64,000 nt of DNA from Tsuneonella rigui (GCF_003958625.1 NZ_RSEL01000020.1:186001-250000), one strand, 5' to 3'; numbered from the stretch's first letter, positions 53,220 through 62,893 are shown. Notes: a model not told the origin generated them from the letters alone. Made by a program: numbers and translations.

Positions 53220-53920
53220 CCGACCTCTCCCTCCTGGCCGCTGCCGGCGCGCCCAGCCGCCTCAATCCCGTGCAGCTGTTTCTCGACGCCGACATCGTGG
53301 TGCAGGCGGTCATGCTCGGACTGCTGCTGGCGAGCGTATGGACCTGGATGATCATCGTCAGCTTCAGCCTGCGCATGACCGCAGTGAAGAAGCGTTGCCG
53401 CGATTACGAAGAGGATTTCTGGCAGACCGACAATTTCGACGCGCTGATGAAGGAGCGCGGCAAGAAGGACATCGCCAGCGCGCGCGTGGCGACGGCCGGG
53501 ATGCGCGAGTGGCGCCATTCGGTGAAAGGCGGCCGCGTGGCGGATCGCGACGGGCTGCGTCAGCGCCTCGCAGTGACGATGGAAAGCCAGGTCGCAGCGG
53601 AGGCAGACGAGTTGTCGAACCGCCTGAACTTCCTCGCCACCGTCGGTTCGGTAGCTCCCTTCGTCGGCCTGTTCGGAACCGTGTGGGGCATCATGAACAG
53701 CTTCTTCCAGATCGGGCAGCAGCAGAACTCATCGCTCGCGGTGGTCGCGCCGGGCATTTCCGAGGCGCTGTTCGCGACCGCGATCGGCCTGTTCGCGGCG
53801 ATCCCGGCAGTGATCGCTTACAACCGCTTCAGCCACGCGGTGAACGGCCTTGAGGGGCGGTTGCAGCGCTTCGCCGACCGTTTCCACGCCAGTCTCAGCC
53901 GCGAGCTGGAGACACTCTGA
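53216..53920 (+). CDS. tolQ: Tol-Pal system inner-membrane motor protein TolQ
   Basis: A 234-residue protein with three membrane helices (about 27-50, 140-160 and 175-195) and the conserved FLATVGSVAPFVGLFGTVWGIMNSF and SEALFATAIGLFAAIPAVIAYN segments. TolQ and TolR form the proton-driven motor that energises TolA for outer-membrane constriction during division. ATGA overlap with ybgC. Confidence 0.95.
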   Translation: MTDLSLLAAAGAPSRLNPVQLFLDADIVVQAVMLGLLLASVWTWMIIVSFSLRMTAVKKRCRDYEEDFWQTDNFDALMKERGKKDIASARVATAGMREWRHSVKGGRVADRDGLRQRLAVTMESQVAAEADELSNRLNFLATVGSVAPFVGLFGTVWGIMNSFFQIGQQQNSSLAVVAPGISEALFATAIGLFAAIPAVIAYNRFSHAVNGLEGRLQRFADRFHASLSRELETL

Positions 53921-53921
53921 C

Positions 53922-54359
<438 letters not shown>

Positions 54360-54372
54360 CCCGGCGATTACG

Positions 54373-55215
54373 ATGGTTTTCGCCAATCTTCGCCGCGAGG
54401 AACGCATTGGTCTCGGCATCGCGCTGGCCCTGCACGTGGCGCTGGGTGTCGCGCTGCTGATCCAGCCGGCGAGCCGCAAGACCATCCCGCCGATCGAGAA
54501 GATGACGGTCAACCTGGCGACCGATGTCGGCCTCGAGGCGACTGCGCCGGAACCGGTGCCCGAAAGCGCCGCCGCGATCGCGCCTACCCTCGCGCCTGAG
54601 CCCGCACCGCCGGCGGAGTCGGTCCCGCAGCCCGCTGTCGCGCAGCCGATCCAGCGGCCGCAGCCGGTCGCGACCACGCCCCCCAAGCCCAAGCCGGTGC
54701 CCCGCGCGACCACCGCGCCCAAGCCGAAGCCTCCGTCGACCGAGCCGCGCCGCCGGCCCGACGCTCCGGCGAGCCAGACGCGCTCGGCGCCGAAACCAAA
54801 GCCCGCCGGCGGCAGCCGCATCGGCGCCGACTTCCTCCCAGGCGCGGGCAGCAGCACGACGACGCGCGAGACCCGCGTGCCCGCCAGCCAGATCGGCGCA
54901 AGCGCGAAGGCTTCGCTGGTCCAGGCGATCGCACGCGAGATCAAGCCGAAGTGGCAACCACCTGACGGCCCCGATGTCGACAAAATCACGACGTACTTGC
55001 GCTTTCGCTTGAACACGGATGGCAGTCTGCAGGGACGGCCCGAACTGGTTCGTCAGACGGGCGTCAACGACACCAATCGCGCACAAGCGGGGCGTCATGC
55101 CGAGCAGGCGATCCGCGCCGTGCAACTGGCCGCACCGTTCGACTTGCCCGACGAGTACTACAACGCGTGGAAGCTCGTCGGACCCTTTGGATTTGACTGG
55201 AAACTGGCCCAATGA
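54373..55215 (+). CDS. tolA: Cell envelope protein TolA (TonB C-terminal fold)
   Basis: A 280-residue protein with one N-terminal helix (about 12-32), a Pro/Ala/Lys-rich periplasmic linker (about 50-165) and a C-terminal TonB/TolA-type domain (AIAREIKPKWQPPDGPD, YLRFRLNTDGSL). The linker is proline-rich rather than a long helix, and shorter than E. coli TolA. It links TolQR to TolB and Pal. Its stop overlaps the tolB start. Confidence 0.88.
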   Translation: MVFANLRREERIGLGIALALHVALGVALLIQPASRKTIPPIEKMTVNLATDVGLEATAPEPVPESAAAIAPTLAPEPAPPAESVPQPAVAQPIQRPQPVATTPPKPKPVPRATTAPKPKPPSTEPRRRPDAPASQTRSAPKPKPAGGSRIGADFLPGAGSSTTTRETRVPASQIGASAKASLVQAIAREIKPKWQPPDGPDVDKITTYLRFRLNTDGSLQGRPELVRQTGVNDTNRAQAGRHAEQAIRAVQLAAPFDLPDEYYNAWKLVGPFGFDWKLAQ

Positions 55216-56588
55216 CCAAGACCTTCGCCGCCCTCCTGCTCCTCACCTCCGCGATGCCGCTGGCTGCGCAGGACCTGGGGCAGAAGCCGCCGAGCGACAC
55301 GCCCGTAGAAACAACCGAAGAGGAGGGGCTTTCCGGTTCGGTCAGCTTCGAAGGTAACCTCGAGGATCTCGGCATCGCAATTCCTACGTTCGCTACGGAT
55401 CGGAACGCGCCGACGCCTGCAAATGCCAGCGGCACCGCCGCGCTCGGGCGCGAATTGGCGCAGGTCGTGTTCAACGATCTCAAGAACAACGGTTTGTTCA
55501 AGCCGGTCGGGCCGGGCTCGTTGCCACAGCCGACATTCGGCGAAATCACCTCGCCCGCCTGGCCGACCTGGTCGGGGCGCAGCGCTGAAATGCTCGTCGA
55601 GGGCTACGTCCGCGCCGGTGCCGACGGGCGGCTGACGGTCGGCTGCTACCTTTACGACGTGCAGCTGCAGAAGGAGCTCGCCCGCGCCGGGTGGGTGGTG
55701 CCGCCGGTCGACTGGCGCCGCGCCGCTCACAAGTGCGCCGACCTCGTCTATTCGCGCCTGTCCGGCGAGAGTCCGTTCTTCGACAGCCGCATAGCCTACA
55801 TCGCGGAGACCGGTCCTAAGGGGAACCGGGTCAAGCGGCTTGCGATCATGGATTCGGACGGCGCCAACCACCGCTTCATCACCAACGGTCGCGCGACCGC
55901 GCTGACCCCGCGTTATTCGCCCGACTACCGCAAGCTCATGTACCTGAGCTACGTCGACAAGAACCCGCGCATCTACGTCTATGACATCGGCACCGGGCGC
56001 CAGACGCTCGTCACGCAGTCGGCAAACCCGACCTTTGCGCCGCGCTGGTCGCCCGACGGCAAGTGGGTGCTCTATTCGATGGCGATCGGGGGCAATACCG
56101 ACATTTACCGCGTGCCGGCGACCGGCGGGCAGAGTACCAGGCTGACCAACACCCCGGGCATCGACATCGGCGGCTCGTATTCGCCCGACGGGTCCAAGAT
56201 CGTTTTCGAGAGCGACCGTTCGGGCGTGCAGCAGTGCTATGTGATGAACGCCGACGGATCGAACCAGCAGCGCATCAGCTTCGGCGGTGCGCGTTGCGCC
56301 ACGCCTGAGTGGAGTCCGCGCGGCGACCAGATCGCCTTCACCAACGCGAGCAACTTCCACATCTCGGTCATGTCGCCCAACGGCGGCAATGTCCGCCAAT
56401 TGACCAGCGGCTGGCAGGATGAGGCGCCGACCTGGGCGCCGAACGGCCGCGTGATCCAGTTCTTCCGCACCGAACGGGGGAGTGGTCAGACTGCGCTGTA
56501 TCAGGTCGATCTGACTGGCCGCAACGAGCGTCGCCTGCCGACGCCCGCGAACGCATCGGACCCCGCATGGGGACCGATCCTGCCGTAA
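55212..56588 (+). CDS. tolB: Tol-Pal system protein TolB
   Basis: A 458-residue periplasmic protein with a signal peptide (about 1-19), an N-terminal alpha/beta domain (VVFNDLKNNGLFKPV) and a six-bladed WD-like propeller whose blades repeat PRYSPDYRKLMYLSY-type segments (FAPRWSPDGKWVLYSM, GSYSPDGSKIVFESDRSG, PEWSPRGDQIAFTN). TolB links TolA to Pal. ATGA overlap with tolA. Confidence 0.95.
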   Translation: MTKTFAALLLLTSAMPLAAQDLGQKPPSDTPVETTEEEGLSGSVSFEGNLEDLGIAIPTFATDRNAPTPANASGTAALGRELAQVVFNDLKNNGLFKPVGPGSLPQPTFGEITSPAWPTWSGRSAEMLVEGYVRAGADGRLTVGCYLYDVQLQKELARAGWVVPPVDWRRAAHKCADLVYSRLSGESPFFDSRIAYIAETGPKGNRVKRLAIMDSDGANHRFITNGRATALTPRYSPDYRKLMYLSYVDKNPRIYVYDIGTGRQTLVTQSANPTFAPRWSPDGKWVLYSMAIGGNTDIYRVPATGGQSTRLTNTPGIDIGGSYSPDGSKIVFESDRSGVQQCYVMNADGSNQQRISFGGARCATPEWSPRGDQIAFTNASNFHISVMSPNGGNVRQLTSGWQDEAPTWAPNGRVIQFFRTERGSGQTALYQVDLTGRNERRLPTPANASDPAWGPILP

Positions 56589-56654
56589 ACGCATTCCTTA
56601 CAATGAGAGGATGGACGGGTCGCGCCGCCTGACGGAATCAAAGAGGAGATACCA

Positions 56655-57170
56655 ATGAACCGCCAGATCGTCCTTGCCGTGCTGCTTGCCGGCACCGCCG
56701 TGCTCGGCGCCTGCAAGAAGGAGCCGCCCGCTTCGCTGCCGCCAGATCCGACGCCGACCGCGACGAACACGACCACGACCGGCGACGACACCGGCGCCGC
56801 GGTGCTGGGCACGCAGCAGCACTTCGTCAACGCGGTGAACGGCCAGAACGTGATCTACTTCGACACCGACCAGTACAACGTCGACAGCGCCGATGCCGCG
56901 GCCCTGCAGAGCCAGGCCGCGTACCTCAACCAGTACCCGCAAATCTCGATCACGATTGAAGGGCATTGTGACGAGCGTGGTACGCGCGAATACAACCTTG
57001 CGCTGGGCGAGCGTCGTGCGAACGCGGCGAAGAACTATCTGGTCAGCCTGGGCGTGGCCGCGAGCCGGATCAGCACCGTGAGCTACGGCAAGGAACGCCC
57101 CGTCGCGCTTGGCTCCGACGAGGCGTCATGGGCGCAGAACCGCCGCGCCGTGTCGGTGGTGGTGAACTAG
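56655..57170 (+). CDS. pal: Peptidoglycan-associated lipoprotein Pal
   Basis: A 171-residue outer-membrane lipoprotein. The signal ends in lipobox VLGAC (Cys20), followed by a Pro/Thr/Asp-rich linker and an OmpA-type peptidoglycan-binding domain (IYFDTDQYNVDSAD, ITIEGHCDERGTREYNLALGERRANAA, ISTVSYGKERP). An AGAGGAGA site precedes the ATG. No cpoB/ybgF gene follows; the next plus-strand gene is a J-domain protein. Confidence 0.96.
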   Translation: MNRQIVLAVLLAGTAVLGACKKEPPASLPPDPTPTATNTTTTGDDTGAAVLGTQQHFVNAVNGQNVIYFDTDQYNVDSADAAALQSQAAYLNQYPQISITIEGHCDERGTREYNLALGERRANAAKNYLVSLGVAASRISTVSYGKERPVALGSDEASWAQNRRAVSVVVN

Positions 57171-57352
57171 CGCAAGAGCGACGGAAGCGCAGGCGGCGCG
57201 GGCAGCTCGGCCATGACCGGGACCATGCTCGCGCCGCTTCGCGCACCATGCTCGGCCGCGGGTGCGGTGAGCGCGAACGCAGCCATCGCCAGGGTCGAGG
57301 CCACGGCGGAAACGATCAGTTGAGAGCTCATCTTACGCATAACAGGTTTCAT
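57167..57352 (-). CDS. Small exported peptide, unknown function
   Basis: A 61-residue frame with a plausible signal peptide (hydrophobic SQLIVSAVASTLAMAAFALTAPAAEH, about 10-33) and a short mature part rich in Pro, Ala and Leu. Its stop overlaps the pal stop region by a few bases, and the upstream DNA is AT-rich enough for a promoter. No family recognised. It may be translated, but the coding evidence is modest. Confidence 0.45.
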   Translation of the reverse strand: MKPVMRKMSSQLIVSAVASTLAMAAFALTAPAAEHGARSGASMVPVMAELPAPPALPSLLR

Positions 57353-57462
57353 TTAGCTACTTTGATGCTGCATTGCAACAAAAGTCTTGCGAAAGCGTTC
57401 CCGGCGCTTTCATTTGATGCCCGCAACTCCTACTCAAGTCGGGTGAACGTGAGCGGAACTCG

Positions 57463-57996
57463 ATGACCGGCGCCCGGCGCTCGATGGACTGGGGTTTTCC
57501 TCGCTGGCGCGCATACGGCGGCGCTCGGGAAGCAGTGCAGGTGCGCATCTGCGACCGCCACGGCTGCGATGAGCCCGGTGATTGCCCCGCGCCCAAAAGT
57601 CCTAACAGCAAGGACAGGTGGTATTTCTGCCAGCAGCACGCGGCGGAATACAATCGCAAGTGGGATTACTTCGAAGGCCTCGATAAGGAAGAGGCGGCCG
57701 AGCGCGCGCGGACCGAGCAGCGCGACAATGCCGGCTATGCCGAGGCGGCGCACTACGGCTGGGGCGGTAGCGGCGACGGCAGCCGCAGCGCCGACGAGAT
57801 GCGCGCGCTCGAAGTGCTCGGCCTCGAAGCCGACGCCGACGACAATGCAATCAAGAAGGCGTGGCGCGAGCGGGCCAAGCAGGTGCATCCCGACGTAAAG
57901 CCCGGCGACGAGGCGGCCGCGGCGGAGTTCCAGAAGCTCCAGCTCGCCTACGAAGTGCTGCGCCAGGCCCAAGAGCGGAGGGAGTGGCGCGGGTGA
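57463..57996 (+). CDS. J-domain protein with Cys-rich N-terminal region
   Basis: A 177-residue protein whose C-terminal ~65 residues are a DnaJ domain (ALEVLGLEADADDNAIKKAWRERAKQ, HPD at 142-144). The N-terminal half has cysteines at 30, 35, 41 and 56 with His59 (CDRHGCDEPGDC, YFCQQHAAEYN) that may bind zinc, followed by KWDYFEGLDKEEA. Similar J proteins are common in alphaproteobacteria; the DnaK client is unknown. The GTGA overlap with the next gene suggests co-translation. Confidence 0.85.
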   Translation: MTGARRSMDWGFPRWRAYGGAREAVQVRICDRHGCDEPGDCPAPKSPNSKDRWYFCQQHAAEYNRKWDYFEGLDKEEAAERARTEQRDNAGYAEAAHYGWGGSGDGSRSADEMRALEVLGLEADADDNAIKKAWRERAKQVHPDVKPGDEAAAAEFQKLQLAYEVLRQAQERREWRG

Positions 57997-58748
57997 GCGA
58001 AATCGCCCGCGTCGCGGCCAATTCCGTCGACGCAGCAGCCGAGGCATTGCGACGCGATGGCGTTGTGGCGATCGAAGGCCTGTGGACCGCAGAAGTGATC
58101 GACTCGCTCGCTGCGACAGTCGCGGCGCAGCATCCCGAATTCAGCGACCTCGATCGCCTCGACGACTACCTGGGTGACAAGCACGAGCGCTTCATCGCCC
58201 CCGTCGGTTTGACCTCGGCTATCTGCAACAGCGGCCTCTGCCCGGACGATCGGCTAGACGCACTCTATGCGGCTATGCTGGCCGACGATTACGTTTTCGA
58301 AGCGTTCGGTATGCTGATGGTCCACCCTGGCGCGCCGCCCCAGGGTCCTCATCGCGACGGCGGACTGCTGTTCCCGGAAACCGGCGTCGATCGCATCCTG
58401 CCGCCGTCCGCGCTCACCGTGGCAATTCCGTTGGTGGACGTAACCGCCGATTACGCGCCGACCGGCGCGGTGCCGGGATCTCACCGCCATCAGGCTGCTT
58501 CCGATCCGTCGGAGCTGATCCCGATCGAGCTGAACCGCGGCGACGCGGCGGTGTGGGACTTCCGCACGAATCACGCGGGCCTCGCCAATCGCACCCACCG
58601 AGCGCGGCCGGCGCTCTATTTCACGGTCTGCCGGCCTTATTGGGTGGACCACAAGAACTTCCACGCGAACGCTCGCGCCAAGCTGGTGGGCGATCCCGCG
58701 GTCTTTGCCGAGCTCGGCCCGCGCTTCATCCGAGGCCGCCCGCGGTAA
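57993..58748 (+). CDS. Phytanoyl-CoA dioxygenase (PhyH) family protein
   Basis: A 251-residue 2-oxoglutarate/Fe(II) oxygenase-like protein. The metal triad is His120 and Asp122 (GPHRDGG) with distal His194 (RTNHAG), and an arginine in THRARPAL probably binds 2-oxoglutarate. The substrate is unknown; PhyH-family members act on fatty acyl-CoA, ectoine or small natural products. It starts at a GTG overlapping the J-domain gene stop (57996). Confidence 0.85.
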   Translation: MSEIARVAANSVDAAAEALRRDGVVAIEGLWTAEVIDSLAATVAAQHPEFSDLDRLDDYLGDKHERFIAPVGLTSAICNSGLCPDDRLDALYAAMLADDYVFEAFGMLMVHPGAPPQGPHRDGGLLFPETGVDRILPPSALTVAIPLVDVTADYAPTGAVPGSHRHQAASDPSELIPIELNRGDAAVWDFRTNHAGLANRTHRARPALYFTVCRPYWVDHKNFHANARAKLVGDPAVFAELGPRFIRGRPR

Positions 58749-58798
58749 CCGAACGGCAAAGCCTTCGCCGCTAAGCTTCCCGCAACGGGGAGAAATAC

Positions 58799-59329
58799 AT
58801 GTTCGGACTGTTCAAGCGCGGGAAGCCGGAGCTGTTGCCCGACGAGCCGATCGAGTTGAAGGTCGCGATTGAAATCGAGAACTCAGCCGACGCGGTCTAT
58901 GCGCTGCTCGACTGGGGAGACGAGCGCAATCAAATGCGGGCGCGCGGAAACATCGTCCGCCGGGAAAGTGAGCAGCCCGAGGTTTACCGTCTCTGGTACG
59001 ATCGCGCGCCGGAGCTGAACTTCCTGATGACCGTCACCGACGCGGTGCCCGGACGACACTATGCCTTCCTGGCGAACATCGTGCCGCTCGTCGGTCTACG
59101 CATCGGCAGCCACGAGAATTATATGATCCAGCCCTTGGGCGATGACCGGTGCCGCGTGACGTTCGTCAACACCGTCCATCACCAACCGGGCCTCAATCAG
59201 GCCCAACTCGCGCAAGAGATCAGCATGTCGACCATGGCTGCAGCGACGGGCATGACGAAGCTGAAGCTTCAGGCCGAACGCGGCGCCGAAGCGGTCGCCG
59301 AGTTCGAGCGCGAGACTGATTGCTGTTGA
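58799..59329 (+). CDS. SRPBCC-fold protein
   Basis: A 176-residue protein (LKVAIEIENSADAVYALLDWGDERNQMRARGNIVRRE, YRLWYDRAPELNFLMTVTDAVPGRHYAF, YMIQPLGDDRCRVTFVNTVHHQPG) whose pattern of strands and long C-terminal helix fits the START/SRPBCC fold. Function and ligand unknown. It has a Lys-rich N-terminus and ends in a Cys-Cys pair. A GGGGAG site precedes the ATG at 58799. Confidence 0.7.
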   Translation: MFGLFKRGKPELLPDEPIELKVAIEIENSADAVYALLDWGDERNQMRARGNIVRRESEQPEVYRLWYDRAPELNFLMTVTDAVPGRHYAFLANIVPLVGLRIGSHENYMIQPLGDDRCRVTFVNTVHHQPGLNQAQLAQEISMSTMAAATGMTKLKLQAERGAEAVAEFERETDCC

Positions 59330-59336
59330 ACCTACG

Positions 59337-60629
59337 CTAGACCGCGTCGAGCGCCTGACGGAAGTCCGCGATCAGATCGTCGGGGTCCTCGATGCCGATG
59401 CTGATCCGCACCAGGTTGTCGGCGATGCCGAGCGCCATCTTGCGTTCGTCGGGTACCGACAGGTGGGTCATCGATGCCGGATGGCTCGCAAGCGTCTCGG
59501 TGCCGCCGAGACTGACCGCGAGCTTGGCGATGGTCAGCGCGTCGAGGAAACGGAAGCATTCGGCCTCGCCGCCCTTGATGAACACCGAGAACGTGCTGCC
59601 GGCGCCGGTGCAATGGCGGTCGAAGATGTCCTGCTGCCGCGCATCGTCGATCATGCCGAGGTAGCCGAGCCCTTCAACCTTGGGATGGCTGGCGAGGAAG
59701 GCGCACACCTTCGCGGCGTTGTGCCCCGCGCGGTCCATGCGCAGCTCGACGGTCTCAAGGCTGCGGAGCAGCATCCACGCGGTGTTGGGATCGGCGATCC
59801 CGCCCATCGTATTGCGCAGCATGCGCACCGGGGTGATCCACTTCTTGGCGCCCGAGACGCTGCCGGCCACGAGATCGGAATGGCCGCCGACGTATTTGGT
59901 CAGCGAGTAGACCACGATGTCTGCCCCGTGATCGAGCGGGCGAGACCACAGCGGGCCGAGGAAAGTGTTGTCGATCGCGATGGGACAATCGGCGCCCAGC
60001 GCGGCGTCGCGCGCATCGCGCACGGCCTCGACATCGACCAGTGCGTTGGTCGGGTTGGCTGGGCTCTCGAGATAGACCATCGCCACCTTGCCGCCGTTCG
60101 CTTCGGCCTGCGCCTTGGCCTTCGCCATGACGGCGTCGAGTTCCGCGCGGTCGGCACCGGCAGGGAAGTCGACATAGGTCACGCCGAACCGGCTCATGTG
60201 CTTGGCCACGAAGCCCTCGCTCGCAGCGTAGAGCGGGCCCGAGTGGACGATCACGTCGCCCGCCGAGCAGAACGTCAGCAGCAGCACGCAGATCGCGGTC
60301 ATGCCGCTTGAGAAGCAGAGTGTCTCTTCGGCGCCGTCCCAGATCGAGAGCCGCGCTTCGAGGATCTCCTGGTTGGGGCCGTTGAAGCGCGAATAGACGA
60401 GGCCCTCGGCGCCCCCGGGGCGCTTGCCGGTAATGCCTTCAAAGTGACGCTTGCCGGCAGCGGCGTTCTCGAACGCGAAGGTGCTGGTGAGGAAGATCGG
60501 CGGTTTGAGGCTTCCTTCCGACAGCTGCGGATCGTAACCCGCGCCCATCATCAAGGTGGATGGCTTCAGCGCATGGTTGCCGATCGAAGTGACGGCGGCC
60601 TTGGGCTTGCGGGAGGGCGTATCGGACAT
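59337..60629 (-). CDS. Cystathionine gamma-synthase / lyase family PLP enzyme
   Basis: A 430-residue Cys/Met-metabolism PLP enzyme. The cofactor lysine is in YSLTKYVGGHSD; other signatures are FENAAAGKRHFEGI, YSRFNGPNQEILEARLSIWDGAEE, FSSGMTAICVLLL and TGAGSTFSVFIKGG near the C-terminus. The paralogous group includes cystathionine gamma-synthase, gamma-lyase and O-acetylhomoserine sulfhydrylase; which one is unclear. The upstream 159 bases form stable hairpins, including one that would hide the ribosome site. Confidence 0.85.
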   Translation of the reverse strand: MSDTPSRKPKAAVTSIGNHALKPSTLMMGAGYDPQLSEGSLKPPIFLTSTFAFENAAAGKRHFEGITGKRPGGAEGLVYSRFNGPNQEILEARLSIWDGAEETLCFSSGMTAICVLLLTFCSAGDVIVHSGPLYAASEGFVAKHMSRFGVTYVDFPAGADRAELDAVMAKAKAQAEANGGKVAMVYLESPANPTNALVDVEAVRDARDAALGADCPIAIDNTFLGPLWSRPLDHGADIVVYSLTKYVGGHSDLVAGSVSGAKKWITPVRMLRNTMGGIADPNTAWMLLRSLETVELRMDRAGHNAAKVCAFLASHPKVEGLGYLGMIDDARQQDIFDRHCTGAGSTFSVFIKGGEAECFRFLDALTIAKLAVSLGGTETLASHPASMTHLSVPDERKMALGIADNLVRISIGIEDPDDLIADFRQALDAV

Positions 60630-60788
60630 TGCGAGGTTCCTCGAACCAGTCACTCCCAGGGAGGCGGGAGCTGGATGAGGGAGGCCGGGGCGCTCGCGTC
60701 CTAACCTCCGCAGGACGCATCTCCGCCGGCTCGCCGGTCGCCGGCGCGATTACCGCTGGGTCGATTTGATTTCAACCGCAACCGGCTG
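60630..60788 (-). promoter_or_regulatory. Structured leader upstream of the cystathionine-type enzyme (candidate RNA switch)
   Basis: Read in the direction of transcription, the gap contains GCCGGC-N9-GCCGGC, then GCGTCCT and AGGACGC around a nine-base loop containing GGAGG, then CCTCC-rich segments that could pair with that loop, and just before the ATG the hairpin GGTTC-GAG-GAACC, which covers the likely GAGGA ribosome site. No known SAM riboswitch core was recognised, so this is a candidate only. Confidence 0.35.
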
Positions 60789-62081
60789 TCAGTCGTCCTC
60801 GATCAGGCTCCGCTCGCGGGTTTCGGGCAGCAGGAGGGTCGCGACGCCAGCCATCGCGATGACGAGTGCTACGTAGAAATAGAACCACTGCTCGACCCCC
60901 AGCTCCTTGAGCTTGAGGGCGACCATCTCGACCGTGCCGGCGAAGATCGCGTTGCCGATCGCGTAGGGCAGGGCGACCCCGAGACCGCGGATGTGGGCGG
61001 GGAACAGTTCGGCCTTCACGAGCGCGTTGTTAGCGCTGTAGCCCGATTGCAGCGTGAGCGGGATCAACAGGATCAGCGTCGCGGCCACCGGCGATGTGGC
61101 ACGCTCGAGCGCCAGGAACACCGGCACCGCCGCGATCGCCCCGCCGATCCCGAACACCAGCAACATCGGCTTGCGTCCAAAGCGATCCGCCAGCGCGCCG
61201 AACACAGGCTGCATCGCGGTGAACCACAACAAGCCCGCCGCAATGATGCCGGTGGCGGTCGCCTTGTCGAACCCGGTCGTGTTGAGCAGGAACTTCTGCA
61301 TGTAAGTGGTGTAGGCATAGAAGCCCGCGCCGCCGCCCGCCGACAGCATCGCCACGAGAATGCTTTCGCGGCGGTGTTCCCGCCACAGCAGCCGCGCGGT
61401 CGAGGCGGGGCGCTCCGCAGCCTGATTCTCGAAGGCTGGCGTCTCCGCCAGGTTTCGCCGAAAGATGTAAACGCTCACCGCCAGGATCGCGCCGATCACG
61501 AACGGGATGCGCCAGCCCCACGCTGTGAGTTCCGCCTCGCTGAGCACGCTCTGCAGCACGACGGCCACCGCGATCGCCAGCAATTGGCCGGCGGTCAGCG
61601 TCATGTACTGGAAGCTCGCCCAGAAACCGCGGTTCTTCTTCGGTGCCATTTCGGACAAGTAGGTCGCGCTGGCCCCATACTCGCCTCCCAGCGACAGGCC
61701 CTGGATCATCCGCGCGACGACCAGCGTCACCGGCGCGAACAGGCCAGCGGTCGCATAGGTCGGCGCAAGCGCGAGGATCATCGATCCGGTGAACATAAGC
61801 GCCACCGACAGCGTCAGCCCCGCCTTGCGCCCGCGCGCGTCGGCAAAGCGCCCCATGACCCACGCGCCGATCGGCCGCAGGACGAAACCGACCGCGAAGA
61901 TCGTCGCCGTGCTCAGCAACTGGGCCGTCGGATCAGCCTTGGGAAAGAAGACCGGCGCGAAGTAGATGGCGAAGCTCGCGTAGGCGAACCAGTCGTACCA
62001 TTCGACGAGGTTGCCGGCCGATCCGCCGATGATCGAAACCAAGCGCCGGCGCGGTATGGCAAGTGCTCTCGTGCGTTGCAT
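60789..62081 (-). CDS. MHS-type MFS transporter (metabolite:H+ symporter)
   Basis: A 430-residue twelve-helix transporter of the metabolite:H+ symporter group. GGSAGNLVEWYDWFAYASFAIYFAPVFFP at the start, VLRPIGAWVMGRFADARGRKAGL and ARMIQGLSLGGEYGASATYLSEMA are signatures shared by alpha-ketoglutarate, proline/betaine and citrate permeases. The substrate is unknown. An AGAGGTGG site precedes the ATG at 62081; the frame is open 18 bases further up. Confidence 0.87.
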   Translation of the reverse strand: MQRTRALAIPRRRLVSIIGGSAGNLVEWYDWFAYASFAIYFAPVFFPKADPTAQLLSTATIFAVGFVLRPIGAWVMGRFADARGRKAGLTLSVALMFTGSMILALAPTYATAGLFAPVTLVVARMIQGLSLGGEYGASATYLSEMAPKKNRGFWASFQYMTLTAGQLLAIAVAVVLQSVLSEAELTAWGWRIPFVIGAILAVSVYIFRRNLAETPAFENQAAERPASTARLLWREHRRESILVAMLSAGGGAGFYAYTTYMQKFLLNTTGFDKATATGIIAAGLLWFTAMQPVFGALADRFGRKPMLLVFGIGGAIAAVPVFLALERATSPVAATLILLIPLTLQSGYSANNALVKAELFPAHIRGLGVALPYAIGNAIFAGTVEMVALKLKELGVEQWFYFYVALVIAMAGVATLLLPETRERSLIEDD

Positions 62082-62230
62082 GCCCACCTCTTTCGGCAAC
62101 CTTGTGATGGTCTAGACTTGGCATCGGCGAGCGCAATGCCGGCGGCGAGCGATCCCGGACCATGACCCATCTTAAGCTTGGACGACTGTTCGGTTCAGTG
62201 CTGTGCAAGCGCAAGTCGATTAGAAGTAGA

Positions 62231-62893
62231 ATGATGAGAAAGATCCTCCTTGCGCTGGCGGTCGGCGCCACGAGCTTCACCGGTACCGCGATCATGCCGA
62301 CTGCGGTGGCGACTGCCGCTGACCCGTCTGCGCAGGATTGGTCGGTCGGGCCGGTCATTCGCGGGCGCAATTATTCGGTGGGGATGGCACCCGATCTCCG
62401 ACCCGGCCGTAATGGGCCGAGCTTCGACTTCCCCTATCCGTCTCGCGCAGCGGGTCACGTTCATGCCGTGACCATGCCGGTGGGGTCGTTGGCTGGCGCC
62501 AAGCGGATCACGCTAACCTATCGCATCGACGCGGCCCCTGGGGTCAGGTTCTACGGGCAGGAGAACGGCGGGCCGGGTTGGCTGTCGCTCTTTATCCAAC
62601 AGCGCGGAGATAATTGGACCGCCAAAGGCCGCTATCAGACCTATCGCTGGTATTCACCTGATGAGCGAATTGAGACCCTGCGGCCGGGGCTGCACACGGT
62701 CTCGATTGCGCTCGACGAAGAATGGAACGCCGTGGTTGCATGGAAGCGGTCGGCCAATCCCGCCGCGTTCGAAGCGGCGCTTGCGAACGCAGGCAGTGTC
62801 GGCTTTGTATTCGGTTCCACGTCAGGGTTAGGCCATGGGGTCTACGCGACTGGCCCGGCCAAATTCACGATTGTCGATTTCCGGATCGACTAG
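62231..62893 (+). CDS. Exported protein of unknown function, beta-rich
   Basis: A 220-residue protein with a signal peptide (about 1-29, ending ATAADP) and a mature domain rich in beta-strand patterns and aromatic residues (WSVGPVIRGRNYSVGM, VHAVTMPVGSLAGAKRITLTYRID, WLSLFIQQRGDNWT, VGFVFGSTSGLGHGVYA). The motif spacing suggests a lectin-like or jelly-roll fold, but no family was recognised. Two tandem ATGs exist at 62231 and 62234. Its stop overlaps the convergent lipoprotein gene. Confidence 0.6.
   Translation: MMRKILLALAVGATSFTGTAIMPTAVATAADPSAQDWSVGPVIRGRNYSVGMAPDLRPGRNGPSFDFPYPSRAAGHVHAVTMPVGSLAGAKRITLTYRIDAAPGVRFYGQENGGPGWLSLFIQQRGDNWTAKGRYQTYRWYSPDERIETLRPGLHTVSIALDEEWNAVVAWKRSANPAAFEAALANAGSVGFVFGSTSGLGHGVYATGPAKFTIVDFRID

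Noticed and set aside
60630-60788. Known SAM-II or SAH riboswitch
   Set aside because: I could not find the conserved cores of these families on the coding strand, so the leader is reported only as an unassigned candidate.
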